Part shown: piece after piece, positions 60,207 to 64,000 of the stretch
How the letters are laid out: the number at the start of each line of letters is the position of its first letter
Numbering within the stretch: position 1 is the first letter of the stretch
Source of the DNA: Ailurus styani
Lineage: Eukaryota; Chordata; Mammalia; Carnivora; Ailuridae
Assembly: GCA_002007465.1 (NCBI GenBank)
Contig: LNAC01000032.1
Location: forward strand, 10,296,336-10,360,335
Reading direction: 5' to 3'
DNA: 64,000 nt
Notes under the pieces: model-generated
What the model was told of the DNA's origin: nothing
Database searches by the model: none
What the model saw: the letters and a program-made list of their open reading frames with translations, nothing else
Made by a program: the position numbers and the translations under genes

Positions 60207-60400
60207 TTTTTTTTTTTTTAAGATTTTATTTATTTATTTGACACAGAGAGAGAGATTACAAGTAGGCAGAGAGACAGGGAGAGGAGGAAGCAGGCTCCCT
60301 GCCGAGCAGAGAGCCCGATGCGGGCCTCGATCCCAGGACGCTGAGATCATGACCTGAGCCGAAAGCAGAGGCTTTAACCCACTGAGCCACCCAGGCGCCC
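60207..60400 (-). mobile_element. Young CAN-SINE with 15-base target duplication
   Basis: T-run, GACACAGAGAGAGAGATTAC, AAGTAGGCAGAGAGACAGGG and GAGCCACCCAGGCGCCC. ACCAGGCAGAGTCTT occurs exactly at 60192-60206 and 60401-60415. Nearly the same sequence as the nested copy at 4693-4888. Confidence 0.96.
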
Positions 60401-60448
60401 ACCAGGCAGAGTCTTAAACCTAGGGCTAATATTACCATTGACTTTGAT

Positions 60449-60642
60449 TTTTTTTTTTTTTTTTAAAGATCTTACTTATTTGACAGAGAGAGGGAGGGTG
60501 AGGGGAGCAGCAGGCAGAGAGAGAGGGAGACACAGACTCCCCACGGAGCAGGGAGCCTGACGCGGGGCTCGATCCCAGGACCCTGGGATCATGACCTGAG
60601 CCGAAGGCAGACGCCTAACCAACTGAGCCACCCAGGCACCCC
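60449..60642 (-). mobile_element. CAN-SINE, antisense
   Basis: Long T run, AAAGATCTTACTTATTTGAC and GAGCCACCCAGGCACCCC. Imperfect duplication TACCATTGACTTT (60433-60445) and TACCACTGACTTT (from 60643). It lies in tandem orientation with the previous SINE, about 50 bases apart. Confidence 0.93.
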
Positions 60643-60649
60643 TACCACT

Positions 60650-62235
60650 GACTTTTAGACATAATAATTAAATAATCCATTTTATCTGTGCAGATACAAA
60701 GGATGACTGTGTCTCCAGGGGAAACTGGTTTATGTGTGGTTTTTTAGAGATCATAGGACCTGCTGTTTTAGAAGGAACATTAACAATTTGTACCATGAAT
60801 CAGCTCTGTAACAGGCTTGGCAGCATCCAGCCATAATCAACTTACTCTTCCAAATAGCATTTATAGAGCACATAGCACAGGACAGGGCTTGTGTTGGACT
60901 CTGGGGATGTAATTCCTCGGGGAATTTACAGTCTAGGAAGGGCGTGCGTATGTATGTGTGTATGTATAATACATAAACTGATACATTGTAATAAATGCTA
61001 ATTTGGGGGTATATGTAAGTTTAGCAATTTCTATAGCAAGATACTCACCACTTCTGTCTCTTTGGGTTACTCTTAGTGTTGGAAAGACCTTCCTTCTACC
61101 AAAGTAGAATCCTGTCCTACTAGTTTTTATTGCTCGATTGTAGATCAACCCTGTTGGAGCCCACAGAGCAAGTCCTTCTGCATGTTGGCCCTTAAGGTGT
61201 TTGGGGTGGAGGCCTGGTTTCTTGAGTTTCCCTGCTAAACATCTGCTTCTCTCTAGGAAGGGGGGGGGCATCCCTTTATCATCTTGGTCTTGCTCCTCTG
61301 ACCTTTTTCTAGTGTGTCCCCTGTTACATTGAGAGGGTGCTTTTGGGGCCAGAGTGGGTATGGCTGGGTTATGTTCCTTCTCTCATCCGTTGTCCATGCA
61401 GCTTAAGATCCCACTGTTGATCACGGAGACTCACAAGTTGGTCTCAGATCCAGCTAAGTGTACACTTTCCACCTCCTGTCTGGCTGATTTTTCAGAATCA
61501 AATGTAAGACTCCGTGTACACAGCTGTCACCCAGCACATTCCCCATTCCACTGAGCTTGGTTTTAGCTGTGCATTTGGATCAAGCTTCTCCCTCAATTGT
61601 TTCTTCTAACTCCGGGCTTCCTTTAGATCCTTGCCGCCCCTCCCCCACCATGCTTTCTGGGGATTTTCTGGTTTAGCAGGTCTGGGGTGGACACTGGGAT
61701 GCTCTGTTTTCACAAACCTCTTAGATTGTTCTGGTTGCAGTCAAGTTTAGTCATCACTGATAAAAGCCATTGGTATGTTGAGTAGGCTAAGGACAGAGTG
61801 GAATGACATGTCACTGGAAATTTCCTTTGAGATTGACACTCATTCACTTATATGTGCCCTTGGGTGTCATCAGTCAAGCAGTTTCTAATCCATCTACTTG
61901 TCATTACATCAGACTTTTTATCTGCTTCTTATTTTTGTAGACAGACTATATCCTTCACTTTTTCTCTAATTCACCAGCCTAGGAACTTGGTTGAACCTGG
62001 TCCTTTCTTACTGAACCCATACTAGGTTCTGGAGCACATCATTTTTTCCTCCAGGAACTCAGAAACCCTGTCAATGAAGCAAGGACTAAGGCCCGGTTTA
62101 TCATTTCCCGCTTCTAGAAATGCTTTTCCTCACTTGGCCTCCGAGATACCCCATATTCCCGGTTTTCCTGCCTCTCAGGCAATGCCTTCTCATACCCCTT
62201 TGCCCCAGGCTTGGTCGTGAGACCCCTTCTCTGTC
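60650..62235. other. Mostly unique intronic sequence
   Basis: A short antisense L2 end lies at about 60855-60945 (ATTTATAGAGCACATAGCAC; GGGAATTTACAGTCTAGGAA) followed by (TATG)n-like sequence. The rest is unrecognised. Confidence 0.5.
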
Positions 62236-62734
62236 TTCACTCAGGCTCTAGGCGATCTCATGCCAGCTTGTGGCTTCAAACGCCATCTATCACTGATTCC
62301 AAATTCAGATCTTTGATTCAGACCTCATCTCCAGACTTGCTGGCCAGTAGCTTACCCAGCGTCTCCACTTAAATGTCCAGTGGCTTCTGAAAATCCAAAA
62401 CAACACTCCTGATTCCCTCCTCAAACCTGTTCTTCCCAAATGTAATAAATGGCAACTCTCTTCTTCTTGCTCAGGCATTTCTTGACACTGTTCGTTCTTT
62501 TCTTCTCATACCACGTCCAGTCCCCTCTGCCTTGAGAAAACATGGGGAATCTCATTTCTTCTCATCACCTCCACGGTTAGCCCCTGACCTAAGCTGCTCC
62601 CATATCTTGCTTACATTAGTGCAGAAGCCTTCAGTTGTTTCCCTGGCCTCGGCTCTTGGTCCCTTACTCCTGCCCCAGGCACGTCTCCACAAAGCAGTCA
62701 GAGTGATCCTTTTGAAATGTAAGATAGCGTGGCT

Positions 62735-63675
62735 AGGATCAAAAAGATGGGAAATAATAGATATTGGCGAGGGTGTGTAGAAAAGGGAACCCTTGTGCCA
62801 TGTTGGCGGGAATGTAGATGGGTACAGCCACTGTGGGAAACAGTGTGGAGCTTCCTCCAAAAATTAAAAGTAGAAATTCTAAAGGACCTAGCAATTCCAC
62901 TGCTGGGTATTTATCCAAGAAAACAGAAAAGATATGCAGCATGTTCACTGCAGCATCATTTACAGTATCAGGACTCTGGAAGCAACCTAGGTGTCCACTG
63001 ACAGATGGAAGGATAAGGATGTGGTGTATGTATTATGTAATGGAACATTATTCAACTATAAATAAGGATGAAATCTTACCATTTGTGACATGGATGAACC
63101 TAGAGAGTATTCTGCTACATAAAGTAAGTTAGAGAGATGGACACCTACGTGGCTCCATCAGTTAAGTATCTGCCTTCAGCTCAGGTCGTGATCCCAGGGT
63201 CCTGATCAAAGCATCAGGCTTCCTGCTCAGTGCAGAGTCTGTTTCTCCCTCTCCCTCTCCAGGTCCCCTTGCTTGTGCTCTCTCTCTCTTTCTCTCTGTC
63301 AAATAAATAAATAAAATCTTAAAAAAGCCAGAGAGAGAGACATATGCCATATGATTTATATGTGGAATCTAAGAAAATAAAACAGACTCCTAAATACAGA
63401 GAATAAACCGGTGGTTAGAAGGGTAGGAGTGGGGGAATGAGCAAGATAGGCGAAGGGCAGTAAAAGACACAAACTTCCAGTTTTCCGGATAAGTCACACG
63501 GATGAGAAGTACAGCCTGGGGGACTATTGTGAATAATACTGTAATGACTTTGTATGATGACAGATGGTAACTAGACTTTTTTGGTGATCATTTTGTAATG
63601 CATATAAATGATGAATCCCTGTGTTGTATACCTGAAACTAATATCATATTTAATGTCAACTACACTTAAAAAAAA
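62735..63675 (+). mobile_element. L1 3' end (ORF2 C-terminus remnant and 3' UTR), sense, split by a SINE
   Basis: ACTGTGGGAAACAGTGTGGA, CTAGCAATTCCACTGCTGGG, CACTGCAGCATCATTTACAG, GAACATTATTCAACTATAAA and GTTGTATACCTGAAACTAAT followed by an A run at about 63668 mark a sense L1 3' end of about 750 bases. The reading frame is not intact. Confidence 0.92.
63138..63326 (+). mobile_element. CAN-SINE inserted in L1
   Basis: ACACCTACGTGGCTCCATCA, TTCAGCTCAGGTCGTGATCC and a CT-rich tail ending AAATAAATAAATAAAATCTT. Short duplication GTTAGAGAGA (63128-63137) and GCCAGAGAGA (63327-63336). Confidence 0.92.
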
Positions 63676-64000
63676 AAGATCTTATCACTTCTCTGCTCCA
63701 AACCTTCCAGTGAGCTCAGTGAGCTTATCATCTCACTCCACCCCAAAGATGTCACCCCGTTACTAACCTCATGTTCCCCGCTGCTGTAGCCTCCACTGAC
63801 CCCAGTACTGTTACTCCAAACTCTAATCCCCGCCCCCGCTACCCCCCCCCCACCTGGGCCTTTTATCCTTGCTCCTCCCCTACCTAGTACGCTGTCCCCC
63901 AGAGATCCACTTTGGCATTTTTCTTTACTTTCTGATCTCTACTCAAATGTCACCTCCATCCACAGGCCTTCCTGGCCTATTTACAGTCACCACTGTCACC

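Larger units (their letters stand above)
55941..64000 (+). other. TSPAN5: TSPAN5 second coding intron (5' portion)
   Basis: The intron starts with the consensus donor GTAAGT and continues beyond the right edge. I looked for the next expected coding exon (beginning with a Gly-Val-Leu-Ser-Asn type sequence) and did not find it. Contents are L2 and MIR fragments, two adjacent antisense CAN-SINEs at 60.2-60.6 kb, and an L2/L1/SINE nest at 62.2-64.0 kb. Confidence 0.8.
62240..64000 (+). mobile_element. L2 LINE 3' region split by an L1
   Basis: Left part 62240-62725 carries AATGTAATAAATGGCAACTC and AAAGCAGTCAGAGTGATCCT; the right part from 63680 continues with TTATCACTTCTCTGCTCCAA and later CTCAAATGTCACCTCCATCC. 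These are consecutive in L2-type elements, so a later L1 separated them. The right end is cut by the window. Confidence 0.75.

Overview
This is ordinary mammalian intronic DNA from a carnivoran. It is dense in tRNA-derived CAN-SINEs (SINEC), a retroposon family restricted to Carnivora. The SINE heads, when read in sense, begin like GGCGCCTGGGTGGCTCAG. Their bodies contain a 'CAAGTAGGCAGAGAG' variant that I associate with arctoid carnivores, most likely a mustelid. That finer placement is from memory and is only moderately sure. There are no bacterial-style operons, no CRISPR array, no intact retrovirus and no complete gene.

The one confident protein-coding element is a 51-base exon at 55890-55940 on the + strand. 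It has a strong acceptor and donor and encodes FLGIAFLGIGLWAWNEK, which I recognise as the end of the first transmembrane helix of tetraspanin-5 (TSPAN5). The window is therefore read as about 55.9 kb of the large first coding intron of TSPAN5, then this exon, then about 8 kb of the next intron. Neither neighbouring coding exon is visible. The left edge carries the 3' end of a decayed processed pseudogene of ribosomal protein RPS16.

Layout. Positions 1-165 hold the RPS16 pseudogene. Positions 1-20,000 have scattered CAN-SINEs (including a three-SINE nest at 4501-5116), a young L1 3' end, MER20, and an L2-rich stretch at 12-14 kb that also holds two assembly junctions marked by single Ns with duplicated flanks. 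Positions 20,000-45,000 are mostly unique or anciently repetitive sequence, with L1 fragments at 28-29 kb and 36 kb, MIRs, and a 68-base gap inside a SINE at 23.7 kb. Positions 45,000-55,000 are L2/MER5-rich and contain a (CCTCRT)n tract and two poly-C gap junctions. An antisense L1 lies just upstream of the exon. Positions 56,000-64,000 hold L2 pieces, two closely spaced SINEs and a three-level nest (L2 interrupted by L1 interrupted by SINE) at the right edge.

I did not find a previously undescribed biological system. The observations worth following up are assembly junctions (one suggests a heterozygous SINE insertion), an inverted SINE cluster likely to form double-stranded RNA in the pre-mRNA, a young SINE subfamily, and a few low-complexity tracts. 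All open reading frames of 60-247 codons other than the exon look like chance or repeat-derived frames.
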